DNA from: Caballeronia fortuita
Lineage (GTDB): Bacteria; Pseudomonadota; Gammaproteobacteria; Burkholderiales; Burkholderiaceae
Assembly: GCF_001544835.2 (NCBI RefSeq)
Contig: NZ_FCNX02000007.1
Span: 62,001 to 126,000, forward strand
DNA: 64,000 nucleotides
Direction: 5' to 3'
The position numbers and the translations under genes are program-made. The notes under the pieces are model-generated. The model saw only the letters and a list, made by a program, of their open reading frames with translations. It was not told where the DNA came from and ran no database searches. Shown here in pieces: positions 1-9,694 of this stretch. Within the stretch, counting starts at the first letter, position 1. Each line of letters opens with the position of its first letter.

Positions 1-519
1 TTCCCGGTCACGCATCCGGGCACGCGCACCGCCCTCTTTCTCATCACGTTCGCGGTGCTCGTGCTCGCGTTTCTCGCGGCGCGATGGATCGTCACGTCGA
101 AGCTTGGGCGCGTCGTGACCGGCGTGCGCGACGGCGAAGCGCGCCTCATGTTCCTCGGCTACAGCCCGCTCGCGTACAAGCTGTTCATCTGGACGGTGTC
201 GGCGGTATTGTGCGGCATCGCAGGCGCGCTGTATGTGCCGCAGGTCGGCATCATCAATCCGAGCGAGATGTCGCCGGCGAACTCGATCGAAATGGCGATA
301 TGGGTCGCGGTCGGCGGACGCGGCACGTTGATCGGACCGATCGTCGGCGCGTTCGCCGTGAATGGCGCGAAGAGCTTTTTCACCGCGTATTTCGCGGAAT
401 ACTGGCTCTTCTTCCTCGGCCTCATCTTCACGCTCGTGCCCTTGCTCTTGCCGAACGGCATCATGGGACTCATCGATCTCGCGCGTCGTAAGAAGGCGCA
501 TGGAGATGCAGCAGAATGA
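1..519 (+). CDS. urtC: Urea ABC transporter permease UrtC (5' truncated by window edge)
   Basis: The reading frame is open from base 1, so only the C-terminal part (about 172 residues) of an inner-membrane permease is present. It belongs to the branched-chain amino-acid/urea (LivM-like) permease family and would form the urea channel with UrtB, driven by UrtD and UrtE. Several hydrophobic helices are visible, with a Gly-Pro-rich segment (GGRGTLIGPIVGAF) typical of LivM/UrtC C-termini. The stop overlaps the urtD start in an ATGA arrangement, implying translational coupling. The UrtC name rests on the adjoining urtD, urtE and urease genes; the fold alone would not separate it from LivM. Confidence 0.9.
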   Translation, partial: FPVTHPGTRTALFLITFAVLVLAFLAARWIVTSKLGRVVTGVRDGEARLMFLGYSPLAYKLFIWTVSAVLCGIAGALYVPQVGIINPSEMSPANSIEMAIWVAVGGRGTLIGPIVGAFAVNGAKSFFTAYFAEYWLFFLGLIFTLVPLLLPNGIMGLIDLARRKKAHGDAAE

Positions 520-1391
520 CTGCACATAACGCATTGATCGTCGATCTGCCGCCCATTCCGCCGCTGCCGGAATCGAGCGACAAGAACATCAACGTCATCT
601 CCGGACTGGGGCATGTGCTCACGCCGGGTGAGATCGACGTATCGCATGGCGCGATCCTCTACCTCGAAGACGTGACCGTGAGCTTCGACGGCTTTCGCGC
701 GTTGAACAAGCTGACCTTATCGATCGACGTGGGCGAGTTGCGCTGCGTGATCGGCCCGAACGGCGCAGGCAAGACGACGATGATGGATGTCATCACCGGC
801 AAGACGCGCCCCGACGACGGCAAGGTGTTTCTCGGGCAGACGCTCGATCTCACGCGCATGTCGGAGCCGGTGATCGCGCGCACGGGCATCGGCCGCAAGT
901 TTCAGAAGCCGACGGTGTTCGAGAATCATCCTGTGTGGGAGAACCTCGAGCTTGCGATGAAGACGGACAAGCGCTGGTTCGCATCGTTACGGGCGCGGCT
1001 GGATGCTGCGGCGCAGGCGCGCATCGAAGAGACGCTGGAGCTCATTCGCCTTCAGCATCAGGCGACGCGGCTTGCGGGCGAGTTATCGCATGGACAGAAG
1101 CAGCGGCTCGAGATCGGCATGTTGTTGATGCAGCAGCCTGCTCTTTTACTGCTCGATGAGCCTGCCGCGGGCATGACCGATCATGAGACTATGGAGCTCG
1201 CTGAATTGCTCAACAAGCTGCGTGGGTCTTGTTCGATGATGGTCGTCGAGCATGATATGGAGTTTGTTGCCGCGCTTGCCGGGGATAGTGGGAAGGTTAC
1301 TGTTATGGCTGAAGGGAGGGTTCTCGCCGAAGGCACGCTCGATGACGTCAAGCGGGACGAGGCTGTTATTGAGTCTTATCTTGGGCGTTGA
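516..1391 (+). CDS. urtD: Urea ABC transporter ATP-binding protein UrtD
   Basis: Cytoplasmic ATPase that energises urea uptake with UrtE. In the 291-residue product the Walker A motif GPNGAGKTT is at residues 80-88, the signature LSHGQ at about 190-194 and Walker B LLLLDEP at about 210-216; the DHETMELAELL region after Walker B is typical of LivG/UrtD proteins. It starts at the ATG overlapping the urtC stop, preceded by GGAGATG. The first 45 residues are a proline-containing extension ahead of the usual ABC start. The gene is followed directly by a T-run and a giant palindromic repeat instead of urtE, which is unusual for this operon. Confidence 0.93.
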   Translation: MTAHNALIVDLPPIPPLPESSDKNINVISGLGHVLTPGEIDVSHGAILYLEDVTVSFDGFRALNKLTLSIDVGELRCVIGPNGAGKTTMMDVITGKTRPDDGKVFLGQTLDLTRMSEPVIARTGIGRKFQKPTVFENHPVWENLELAMKTDKRWFASLRARLDAAAQARIEETLELIRLQHQATRLAGELSHGQKQRLEIGMLLMQQPALLLLDEPAAGMTDHETMELAELLNKLRGSCSMMVVEHDMEFVAALAGDSGKVTVMAEGRVLAEGTLDDVKRDEAVIESYLGR

Positions 1392-1394
1392 GGG

Positions 1395-2063
1395 TTTTTT
1401 TTTTGGCGTGGGTTTTCAGTGGAAACCTGTTTTCGCGTCGGTCTATTGGCACTGCCCCTGTGCGGGGCGGCAGTCACTTTCTTTGCTGCTGCAAAGAAAG
1501 TAACCAAAGAAAGCAGCTTCTGTTACGCCCGCGGTCACACGCAGTTTGGGTAGTCCTCTCGTCCACCGTGGCACTCGCCTAAGTGTCGCCCTCTTAGGCC
1601 CAACCGGACTTGGATCGCGCACGGTCTGACTAGCCATAACGCCAAGGACGCTGGTTCAGCACGAAACAGTTCCGGCACCGCGCTGCGCGCTGCCGTCGGG
1701 TCCACAAAGGAAACCGACGAGCAGCATGTGCAGTGAGATAGAGACGTAAGTAGAGAAGCACGCGCATCCCCGATTGACCCGTCGGCCGCGTAGCGGGCCG
1801 GAGCTATTTCGTGCTGAACCAACGCGCCACGTGGCGCAATGTGACGGACCGTGCGCGAGCCAGGCCGCGTGATTGTGATGAGGGCACTCTTTAGGCGAGT
1901 GCCATCTGCGACGAGAGGACTACCCAAATTGCGTGTGACCGCGGGCGTATCAGTAGCTGCTTTCTTTGGTTACTTTCTTTGCAGCAGCAAAGAAAGTGAC
2001 TGCCGCCCCGCACAGGGGCAACGCTAATAGACCGACGCGAATATGGGATCCGGCGAGAAAAAA
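1395..2063. repeat. Giant palindromic repeat element, copy 1 (between urtD and urtE)
   Basis: Non-coding element of about 0.6-0.67 kb. Its two halves are inverted copies of each other: the outer ~150 bp (about 1432-1590 against 1881-2041) match nearly base for base after reverse complementing, and shorter matches such as GGTTCAGCACGAAA continue towards the centre. Each half carries a small perfect hairpin with arms ACTTTCTTTGC and GCAAAGAAAGT around four bases, and another with GCCCC/GGGGC arms. A second copy lies at about 15421-16040. No open frame resembles a transposase, so it looks like a MITE-like or head-to-head duplicated repeat. Exact ends are uncertain and no target-site duplication was identified. 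Confidence 0.85.
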
Positions 2064-2089
2064 CGCAAAGACACCAAGAGACAAAGCAA

Positions 2090-2782
2090 ATGCTAGAAGT
2101 CGAAAACCTGAATCAATACTACGGCGGCAGCCACATCCTCCGCGATGTGAAGCTGACCGTCCCCGATGGAAAGCTCACAGTCCTGCTAGGCCGCAACGGC
2201 GTCGGCAAGACGACGCTCTTGCGCTGCCTGATGGGCGTCGTCCCGACGAAAAGCGGCACCATCGCCTGGCGAGGCAACAAGATTTCCTCGATGCCCACGC
2301 ACGCGCGCGTCGTCAACGGTCTCGCCTACGTGCCGCAAGGACGCGACATCTTCGGCCGCCTCACAGTCGAAGAAAACCTTCTGGTAGGCGCAGCAAGCCG
2401 AAAAGCGCCGTCGAAAATTCCGGACCACATCTACGCGCTGTTCCCCGTCCTCAAGGACATGAAGAACCGAAGAGGCGGCGATCTCTCCGGCGGCCAGCAA
2501 CAGCAGCTCGCAATCGGCCGCGCGCTGATGAGCGAGCCGCAACTGCTCATCCTCGACGAACCAACCGAAGGCATTCAGCCATCCATCATCCGCGATATCG
2601 GACGAACGCTCCGGCAACTCGTCGACGAAATGGGCATGACCGTGCTGCTCGTCGAGCAGTATTACGACTTCGCGCGCGATCTCGCCGATCGGTACTGGGT
2701 CATGAGCCGCGGCGAAATCGTCGCGGGCGGCGCCGGCTCGGAAATGGACGCGCATGGAGTGCGCGAGCTGATCGCCGTATGA
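2090..2782 (+). CDS. urtE: Urea ABC transporter ATP-binding protein UrtE
   Basis: Second ATPase of the urea importer, LivF-like and 230 residues long, the normal size. Walker A GRNGVGKTT is at residues 34-42, the signature LSGGQQQ at about 132-138 and Walker B LLILDEP at about 152-158, followed by TEGIQPSII, a pattern characteristic of UrtE/LivF. The ATG lies 26 bp after the palindromic element that separates it from urtD. Transcription from the urt promoter must therefore cross a potential 0.6-kb hairpin, or urtE has its own promoter. A weak AGAG ribosome-binding site precedes the start. The following ureD begins 30 bp downstream. Confidence 0.93.
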   Translation: MLEVENLNQYYGGSHILRDVKLTVPDGKLTVLLGRNGVGKTTLLRCLMGVVPTKSGTIAWRGNKISSMPTHARVVNGLAYVPQGRDIFGRLTVEENLLVGAASRKAPSKIPDHIYALFPVLKDMKNRRGGDLSGGQQQQLAIGRALMSEPQLLILDEPTEGIQPSIIRDIGRTLRQLVDEMGMTVLLVEQYYDFARDLADRYWVMSRGEIVAGGAGSEMDAHGVRELIAV

Positions 2783-2812
2783 TGAAGGCCCCTTCTCAAG
2801 CGCATCGTCTCC

Positions 2813-3673
2813 ATGCTTCATGAATCACACGCGACGCTCGCCGATCCCGACATCTGGCGCGGCTCGCTCGAACTCGGTTACGCACGTCAGCACGGCCGCA
2901 CCGTCTGCGTCCATCGCAAGCACCAAGGTCCGTTGCGGCTGCAACGGCCGCTCTATCCGGAAGGCGATATCTGTCATTCCGTGATCGTGCATCCGCCAGG
3001 CGGCGTCGCGGGCGGGGATCGCCTGTCCATCGACGTTCGATTGCAAGAGCACACGCACGCCGTCATCACGACGCCCGGCGCGACCAAGTGGTACAAGGCC
3101 AACGGCAAGCTCGCGACGCAGCGCATCGACATCGATCTCGCCGCGCACGCGAAGCTCGACTGGCTTCCGCAAAACAACATCGTGTTCGAATCGTCGAACA
3201 TCGAACTCGACTTCAGTCTGACGCTCGATGAAGGCGCGAGCGCCATCGGCTGGGACGCGATGCTGCTCGGCCGCGCAGCCGCCGGCGAGAAATGGACGCA
3301 AGGGCATATCAAGGCGACATCGCGCATTGCGCATCGCAATGGTTCGACGCTCTGGTTCGAACGCACGCTGCTCGACGCAAGCGATCCGCTGCGCGATGCC
3401 GCTCAAGGTCTCGCAGGCTTTCCCGCCTACGGCACGCTCTGGGCAATCGGCCCCGCTTGCGACGACGCGCTCGCCGAAGCGCTCACCGCAACGCTGCCCT
3501 TCGACGACGAACTGCGCGCGGGCGCATCGTGCGTCGCGCCGGGCGTGCTGATCCTGCGCGCGATCAGCCGCTCGATGGAGCCGCTGCAAAACGCACTCAC
3601 CGATTGCTGGGCGCATCTTCGACCCATCGTGCATGGCATCGAAGCACGCCCTCTGCGTTTGTGGACTACCTAG
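2813..3673 (+). CDS. ureD: Urease accessory protein UreD (UreH)
   Basis: 286-residue urease maturation chaperone that binds apo-urease (UreABC) and recruits UreF-UreG for nickel insertion. The family hallmark [10 protein letters not shown] is seen at about residues 62-71, followed by the typical TPGATKWY segment; the C-terminus [18 protein letters not shown] also matches UreD proteins. It follows urtE closely, but is cut off from ureA by a four-gene amino-acid transporter. The first ATG of the frame is used; no strong ribosome-binding site is seen, so a slightly different start is possible. Confidence 0.93.
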   Translation: MLHESHATLADPDIWRGSLELGYARQHGRTVCVHRKHQGPLRLQRPLYPEGDICHSVIVHPPGGVAGGDRLSIDVRLQEHTHAVITTPGATKWYKANGKLATQRIDIDLAAHAKLDWLPQNNIVFESSNIELDFSLTLDEGASAIGWDAMLLGRAAAGEKWTQGHIKATSRIAHRNGSTLWFERTLLDASDPLRDAAQGLAGFPAYGTLWAIGPACDDALAEALTATLPFDDELRAGASCVAPGVLILRAISRSMEPLQNALTDCWAHLRPIVHGIEARPLRLWTT

Positions 3674-3675
3674 TA

Positions 3676-3701
3676 CGCACCAGATGAGCGCATCTGCGTG
3701 C
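3676..3701. promoter_or_regulatory. Palindrome just after ureD, upstream of the amino-acid transporter
   Basis: A perfect inverted repeat CAGATG-AGCG-CATCTG (3681-3696) is flanked by GCAC on the left and GTGC, offset by one base, on the right. It starts a few bases after the ureD stop and about 75 bp before the sigma-54-like promoter. It could be an activator site, since GCAC/GTGC half-sites recall NtrC, although the spacing does not fit the usual 17-bp NtrC site. It could also be a weak hairpin ending the urt-ureD transcript. There is no T-run. Confidence 0.3.
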
Positions 3702-3768
3702 ACGCCGTTTGTGCGCGACGCTCGACGCAAAACGGTTGGACGCATACGGTACAACGAAGACGCGTCGA

Positions 3769-3784
3769 TGGCACGACTCTCGCT
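3769..3784 (+). promoter_or_regulatory. Putative sigma-54 (RpoN) promoter
   Basis: TGGCACG, four bases (ACTC), then TCGCT matches the RpoN consensus TGGCACG-N4-TTGCW with a single mismatch and exact spacing. The essential GG (-24) and GC (-12) dinucleotides are intact. The predicted transcript start is near 3795, about 50 nt before the ATG at 3847. This would place the amino-acid transporter, and perhaps ureA onwards, under nitrogen control. The assignment is by eye only. Confidence 0.5.
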
Positions 3785-3846
3785 TTGAGCCTTCGCTCGA
3801 GAGCCGCGCATTCCAACGCGGCCGTTCATAGCCCGAAGGATCATCG

Positions 3847-4635
3847 ATGCTCACGACTTTCTCCCGCACGCGGCGCACCGCGCTCGTCGCGCTTCTGCTT
3901 ACGCTTGCGCCTTTCGCCGCACACGCCGACGCGCTCGACACCATCGCGAAGAACGGCACGTTGCGCGTCGCCGTGCCGGAAGACTATCCGCCCTTCGGCT
4001 CGGTCGGCGCCGACATGAAACCGCAAGGCTACGACGTCGACATGGCCGCGCTGCTCGCCAAGTCGATGAACGTGAAGCTCGAACTCGTGCCCGTCAACAG
4101 CGCGAACCGCATTCCGTATCTCACGACGAACAAGGTCGATCTCGTGATCTCGTCGCTCGGCAAGACGCCCGAGCGCGAGAAGGTGCTCGACTTCTCGACG
4201 CCCTACGCACCCTACTTCCAGGGCGTGTTCGGTCCCGCCGACATCAAGGTGAGCACGCCCGCCGATCTCACCGGCAAGACCGTCGGCGCGACGCGCGGTG
4301 CGCTCGAAGAGATCGCGCTTTCGCAGATGGCGCCGAACGCGACCATCAAGCGTTTCGAGGACAACAACGCGACCATCTCGGCGTTTCTCTCGGGTCAGGT
4401 TCAACTGATCGCGGCGGGCAACATCGTCGCGGCTGCGATCCTCTCGAAGAATCCGCCGCGCCGGCCCGAAGCGAAGTTCATCATCAAGGATTCGCCGTGC
4501 TTCGTCGGCATGAACAAGAACGAGCCGCGTCTGATGGCCAAGGTCGACGACACCATCGCGCAAGCGAAGAAGGACGGCACGCTCAACACGATGTCGAAGA
4601 AGTGGTTCAATCAGCCGCTGCCCGCAAGCCTTTGA
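3847..4635 (+). CDS. Periplasmic polar amino-acid-binding protein of an ABC importer
   Basis: 262-residue solute-binding protein of the family 3 (GlnH/HisJ/FliY) type. The N-terminus is a signal peptide with two arginines, a leucine-rich core and a likely cut after AHA at residue 27. The family opening NGTLRVAVPEDYPPF follows, then GYDVDMAALLAKSM and LDFSTPYAPYFQGVF. It would capture an amino acid or related small compound and deliver it to the two permeases encoded next. The start is supported by GAAGGA eight bases upstream. A sigma-54-like promoter lies about 65 bp upstream. The exact ligand cannot be told from the sequence. Confidence 0.88.
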   Translation: MLTTFSRTRRTALVALLLTLAPFAAHADALDTIAKNGTLRVAVPEDYPPFGSVGADMKPQGYDVDMAALLAKSMNVKLELVPVNSANRIPYLTTNKVDLVISSLGKTPEREKVLDFSTPYAPYFQGVFGPADIKVSTPADLTGKTVGATRGALEEIALSQMAPNATIKRFEDNNATISAFLSGQVQLIAAGNIVAAAILSKNPPRRPEAKFIIKDSPCFVGMNKNEPRLMAKVDDTIAQAKKDGTLNTMSKKWFNQPLPASL

Positions 4636-4653
4636 TCGGGAGCGCGGCATCGT

Positions 4654-5331
4654 ATGGCCTATGAACTCCAATTCGCCGATCTCGCACAATACGCCGGCAT
4701 GTTCGCGAGCGGCGCGGCGACGACGCTCGCGCTGACCGCCGTCTCGACGGCGCTCGGCGTAACGGTCGGCGTGCTCGGTGCGGCCGCGCGCAACAGCCGG
4801 CGCGCGTGGCTCGCGGCGATCGCCGGCGGTTATGTCGAAGCGATCCGCAACACGCCGTTCATCGTGCAACTGTTCTTCGTGTTCTTCGGCCTGCCCGCGC
4901 TCGGCATACACCTGAGCGAATACGTCGCGGCCATTCTCGCGATGACGCTCAATCTCGGCGCGTACTCGATCGAGATCATCCGCGCGGGCATCGCCGCCGT
5001 GCCGAAGGGTCATCTCGAAGCGGCGGCTTCTCTTGCGATGTCGCCCGGCGAAGCGTTTCGTCACGTCGTGTTGCCGCAGGCGCTCGCAAAAGTCTTCCCT
5101 GCATTGACGAGCCAGATCGTCATCACGATGCTCGGTTCGGCGGTCGTATCGCAGATATCGGTGCCCGACCTCACCTACGCCGCGAGCTACATTCAGTCGC
5201 GCAACTTCCGCGCGTTCGAGACGTGCTTCTTCATCACGGCCGCGTATCTCGTGATGGCGCTCGTGCTGCGCGCCGCGTTGAACGCGATGGGCAAGCGCTT
5301 CCTGATGAACCACCGGAGCGCCGCGCGATGA
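4654..5331 (+). CDS. Amino-acid ABC transporter permease (HisM/GlnP family), first subunit
   Basis: 225-residue inner-membrane permease with about five hydrophobic helices. The segment EAIRNTPFIVQLFFVFFGLP is a standard HisMQ-family signature, and the cytoplasmic EAAASLAMSPGEAFRHVVLPQA loop is the ATPase-contacting EAA motif. It follows the binding-protein gene by 18 bp with a GGGAG ribosome-binding site. Its stop overlaps the start of a second, related permease (ATGA), so the two probably form a heterodimeric channel. Substrate is unknown, though the family moves polar amino acids. Confidence 0.9.
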   Translation: MAYELQFADLAQYAGMFASGAATTLALTAVSTALGVTVGVLGAAARNSRRAWLAAIAGGYVEAIRNTPFIVQLFFVFFGLPALGIHLSEYVAAILAMTLNLGAYSIEIIRAGIAAVPKGHLEAAASLAMSPGEAFRHVVLPQALAKVFPALTSQIVITMLGSAVVSQISVPDLTYAASYIQSRNFRAFETCFFITAAYLVMALVLRAALNAMGKRFLMNHRSAAR

Positions 5332-5978
5332 TCGAGTTCACCTTCGCGCAGATCTTCGAGAACCTGTTGCTCGCGGCGCGCTGGACCGTCGTGCTGTCGA
5401 TCGTGTCGTTCGTGCTCGGCGGCATCGTCGGCTTCGTGCTGCTCGTGATGCGCGTGTCGAAATCGCAAGTGCTGCGGATGCTCGTCAAAGGCTATATCCA
5501 GGTCTTCCAGGGCACACCGCTGCTGATGCAACTCTTCCTCGTGTTCTTCGGCTTGCCGCTGCTCGGCATCGACGTCTCGCCGTGGCTCGCGGCGACCGTC
5601 GGCCTCACGCTCTTCACGAGCGCGTATCTCGCGGAAATCTGGCGCGGCGCGGTCGAAGCGGTGCCTGCTGGACAATGGGAAGCGTCGTCGTCGCTGGCGA
5701 TGAATTACATCGAGCAGCTTCGTCACGTGATCCTGCCGCAAGCGACGCGCATCGCGGTCGGCCCGACCGTCGGCTTCGCGGTGCAGGCGGTGAAGGACAC
5801 GGCGCTCGTTTCGATCATCGGCTTCACGGAACTCACGAAGGCCGGCACGATGATTTCGAATGCGACCTTCCGGCCGTTCCTCGTATATGGCCTCGTCGCC
5901 GTCATCTACTTCTTGCTGTGTTATCCGCTGACGCGCTATGCGCGCACGCTCGAAAGGAAATGGAATGCCGCTCGTTGA
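5328..5978 (+). CDS. Amino-acid ABC transporter permease (HisM/GlnP family), second subunit
   Basis: 216-residue partner permease. The same family marks as the upstream subunit are visible: QVFQGTPLLMQLFLVFFGLP and an EAA loop with WEASSSLAMNYIEQLRHVILPQ. The frame is open further upstream, but the ATG at 5328 overlapping the previous stop gives the expected family N-terminus (MIEFTFAQIFENLLLAARW), so that start is chosen. The end overlaps the ATPase gene by 14 bp, indicating one tightly coupled operon. It probably pairs with the first permease in the inner membrane. Confidence 0.9.
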   Translation: MIEFTFAQIFENLLLAARWTVVLSIVSFVLGGIVGFVLLVMRVSKSQVLRMLVKGYIQVFQGTPLLMQLFLVFFGLPLLGIDVSPWLAATVGLTLFTSAYLAEIWRGAVEAVPAGQWEASSSLAMNYIEQLRHVILPQATRIAVGPTVGFAVQAVKDTALVSIIGFTELTKAGTMISNATFRPFLVYGLVAVIYFLLCYPLTRYARTLERKWNAAR

Positions 5979-6684
5979 AACCCGCAATCTTCAGAAGCAG
6001 TTCGGCGCGAATCAGGTGCTGAAGGGTATCGACTTCTCCGTCGAGCGCGGGCAAGTCGTGTCGATCATCGGGCGAAGCGGCTCGGGCAAGAGCACGTTGC
6101 TGCGCACGTTGAACGGTCTGGAAAGCATCGACGAAGGCTCGATTCAGATCGACGGCGAGCATATCGATGCGCGTCATGCCGACCTTCGCGCACTGCGCCT
6201 GAAAGTCGGCATGGTGTTCCAGCAATACAACCTCTTTCCGCATCTCACGGCCGGCGAGAACGTGATGCTCGCGCAGACCGTCGTCAAGAAGATCCACAAG
6301 GCGAAGGCGCGGGCGAGCGCGCATTCGGTGCTCGAACGCGTTGGCCTCGGCGACAAGTTCAACGCGTATCCCGATCAGCTTTCGGGCGGCCAGCAGCAAC
6401 GCGTCGCGATCGCGCGCGCGCTCGCGATGAAGCCGACCGTGCTGCTCTGCGACGAGATTACGTCGGCGCTCGATCCCGAGCTCGTCGGCGAAGTGCTTGC
6501 CGTTGTCGAAGACCTCGCGCGCGACGGCATGACGCTCATCATGGTCACGCACGAAATGCGCTTCGCACGCAAGGTGAGCGACAAGGTCGTCTTCATGCAT
6601 CAGGGACGCGTGTGGGAATCGGGCGCGCCGGAAGAAATTTTCGAGCGGCCATCGACCGTGGAGTTGCAGCGCTTCATCCAGTGA
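5965..6684 (+). CDS. Amino-acid ABC transporter ATP-binding protein (GlnQ/HisP type)
   Basis: 239-residue ATPase with Walker A GRSGSGKST at residues 36-44, the family sequence MVFQQYNLFPHLT (Q loop), signature LSGGQQQR, Walker B LLCDEITSALDPE and the switch histidine in MVTHEMRFAR. These are the marks of the polar amino-acid uptake ATPases. The ATG at 5965 has AAAGGAA directly upstream and gives the standard start MPLVETRNLQKQFG. It completes a four-gene importer placed inside the urease region. After its stop comes an 89-bp gap with mutually exclusive hairpins, then ureA. Confidence 0.92.
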   Translation: MPLVETRNLQKQFGANQVLKGIDFSVERGQVVSIIGRSGSGKSTLLRTLNGLESIDEGSIQIDGEHIDARHADLRALRLKVGMVFQQYNLFPHLTAGENVMLAQTVVKKIHKAKARASAHSVLERVGLGDKFNAYPDQLSGGQQQRVAIARALAMKPTVLLCDEITSALDPELVGEVLAVVEDLARDGMTLIMVTHEMRFARKVSDKVVFMHQGRVWESGAPEEIFERPSTVELQRFIQ

Positions 6685-6704
6685 GTCGAAAGGCGCATGA
6701 AAGC

Positions 6705-6745
6705 CCCGTAAAACGGGCCATTGCAGTGCTAGCATTGCAAGGCCC
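6705..6745 (+). promoter_or_regulatory. Overlapping alternative hairpins in the leader of ureA
   Basis: Two stem-loops share bases and cannot form together. The first pairs CCCGT (6705-6709) with ACGGG (6713-6717). The second, 6715-6745, pairs GGGCC with GGCCC and TTGCA with TGCAA around the palindromic core TGCTAGCA, with one bulged base. The shared bases are 6715-6717. The site is 29 bp before ureA. It may be a regulator operator, an RNA switch-like attenuator or a processing site; nothing in the sequence decides. Confidence 0.35.
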
Positions 6746-6773
6746 GAAACACTTTTCTCCATAGAAGAAGCCC

Positions 6774-7076
6774 ATGAAACTCACGCCCAGAGAAAAGGAC
6801 AAGCTGCTGATCTTCACCGCAGCCCTGCTCGCCGAGCGCCGCCGCGCGCGCGGCCTTAAGCTCAATCATCCGGAAGCGGTCGCGTTCATCTCGGCGGCGT
6901 TGATGGAAGCGGCGCGCGACGGCAAGACCGTCGCCGAAGTCATGCACTACGGCACCACGCTCCTCACGCGTGACGACGTGATGGAAGGCGTGCCCGAGAT
7001 GATCCCCGACATCCAGATCGAAGCAACCTTCCCCGACGGCACCAAGCTCGTCACCGTTCATCATCCGATTCCCTGA
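6774..7076 (+). CDS. ureA: Urease gamma subunit
   Basis: 100-residue UreA, the standard length for a bacterial three-subunit urease. The protein opens [23 protein letters not shown] and contains [22 protein letters not shown] and the [14 protein letters not shown] segment, all conserved family stretches. With UreB and UreC it forms the cytoplasmic (ABC)3 enzyme that hydrolyses urea to ammonia and carbamate. ureB starts 4 bp after its stop. A purine-rich GAAGAAG precedes the ATG. Confidence 0.97.
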   Translation: MKLTPREKDKLLIFTAALLAERRRARGLKLNHPEAVAFISAALMEAARDGKTVAEVMHYGTTLLTRDDVMEGVPEMIPDIQIEATFPDGTKLVTVHHPIP

Positions 7077-7080
7077 CATC

Positions 7081-7386
7081 ATGATCCCCGGCGAATATTT
7101 CATCGACGATGGCGAGCACGAACTGAACGCGGGCCGCGAGACGGTAACGGTCGTCGTCGCGAATCATGGCGACCGCCCGGTCCAGGTCGGCTCGCATTAC
7201 CACTTCTACGAAGTCAACGCGGCGCTCAAGTTCGAACGCGAGAAGGCGCGCGGCTTTCGATTGAACATCGCGGCGGGCACGGCCGTGCGCTTCGAACCCG
7301 GTCAGGAACGCACCGTGGAACTCGTTGCGCTGGCGGGCGATCGCCACGTCTACGGCTTCAACGCGCTCGTCATGGGCCCGCTCTAA
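7081..7386 (+). CDS. ureB: Urease beta subunit
   Basis: 101-residue UreB. The start [20 protein letters not shown] and the conserved [19 protein letters not shown] block, followed by [19 protein letters not shown], are diagnostic. It sits 4 bp after ureA and 12 bp before ureC with an AAAGGA ribosome-binding site for the latter, so the structural genes are one transcription unit. Length and composition are normal for betaproteobacterial urease. Confidence 0.97.
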   Translation: MIPGEYFIDDGEHELNAGRETVTVVVANHGDRPVQVGSHYHFYEVNAALKFEREKARGFRLNIAAGTAVRFEPGQERTVELVALAGDRHVYGFNALVMGPL

Positions 7387-7398
7387 AAAAGGACAGAT

Positions 7399-9105
<1,707 letters not shown>

Positions 9106-9106
9106 C

Positions 9107-9694
9107 ATGCGTACCATCGACAAACGTCTTACCGCGAAGCTCGCCGACGTCCTCAAGAAGCGCGCGCCCACGCTGACCCTTCCCTTCGACGCGCGCTGCA
9201 AGAGCCGCCTCGCCGCCACGCTCGACAACGGCGAGGAAGTCGCGCTCGTGATGCCGCGCGGCACCGTGCTCGCGGACGGCGACATGCTCGTCGCGGATGA
9301 CGGCGGCTTCGTGCGCGTCGTCGCGGCGGCGGAGGACGTGCTCATCGTGCGCGCGCCGAGCGTGCGTCTCTTGACGCGTGCGGCCTATCACCTCGGCAAC
9401 CGGCACACGCCCGTCGAAGTCGGCGCGGAGTATCTGAAGCTCGAAGCCGATGCCGTGCTCGAAGACATGCTGAAGCGCCTGGGCGTGCTCGTCGCGCACG
9501 AGTCGCAGCCGTTCCAGCCCGAAACGGGCGCGTATGGCGGCGGCCACAAGCATGGCCACGACGAAACCTTCGGCGAGGACTACGCGCTCGCGCAGAAGGT
9601 CTTCGACGAGCATCACGGGCACGATCACGATCACTCGTCGTGCGGTCACGATCACGATCACGGCCATCATCATCACGGCCATGCGCATCGCTGA
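9107..9694 (+). CDS. ureE: Urease accessory protein UreE, nickel metallochaperone
   Basis: 195-residue UreE. The N-terminal part carries the [16 protein letters not shown] stretch, and the central domain has the NRHTPVEV sequence whose His binds nickel at the dimer interface. The last 50 or so residues are extremely rich in His and Asp (HHGHDHDH, then [15 protein letters not shown]), a nickel-storage tail that extends the protein beyond the usual ~150 residues. The 3' end encoding this tail overlaps the ureF start by 14 bp. It hands nickel to the UreDFG-urease complex. Confidence 0.95.
   Translation: MRTIDKRLTAKLADVLKKRAPTLTLPFDARCKSRLAATLDNGEEVALVMPRGTVLADGDMLVADDGGFVRVVAAAEDVLIVRAPSVRLLTRAAYHLGNRHTPVEVGAEYLKLEADAVLEDMLKRLGVLVAHESQPFQPETGAYGGGHKHGHDETFGEDYALAQKVFDEHHGHDHDHSSCGHDHDHGHHHHGHAHR

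Noticed and set aside
1535..1927. Open frame inside the first palindromic element, considered as a possible transposase or small gene
   Set aside because: No catalytic motifs, not preserved in the second copy, and explained by the inverted-repeat sequence.
1395..2063. Interpretation of the palindromic element as a complete insertion sequence or a CRISPR array
   Set aside because: No transposase and no regularly spaced direct repeats; the structure is a single large inverted repeat.
3676..3701. Palindrome after ureD read as a classical NtrC site
   Set aside because: The GCAC and GTGC half-sites are 25 bp apart end to end instead of the usual 17, so it is listed only as an unspecified palindrome.
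3841..5313. Minus-strand open frame of 490 codons opposite the amino-acid importer
   Set aside because: Composition is that of an antisense shadow; the plus-strand genes have signal peptide, EAA loops and ribosome-binding sites.
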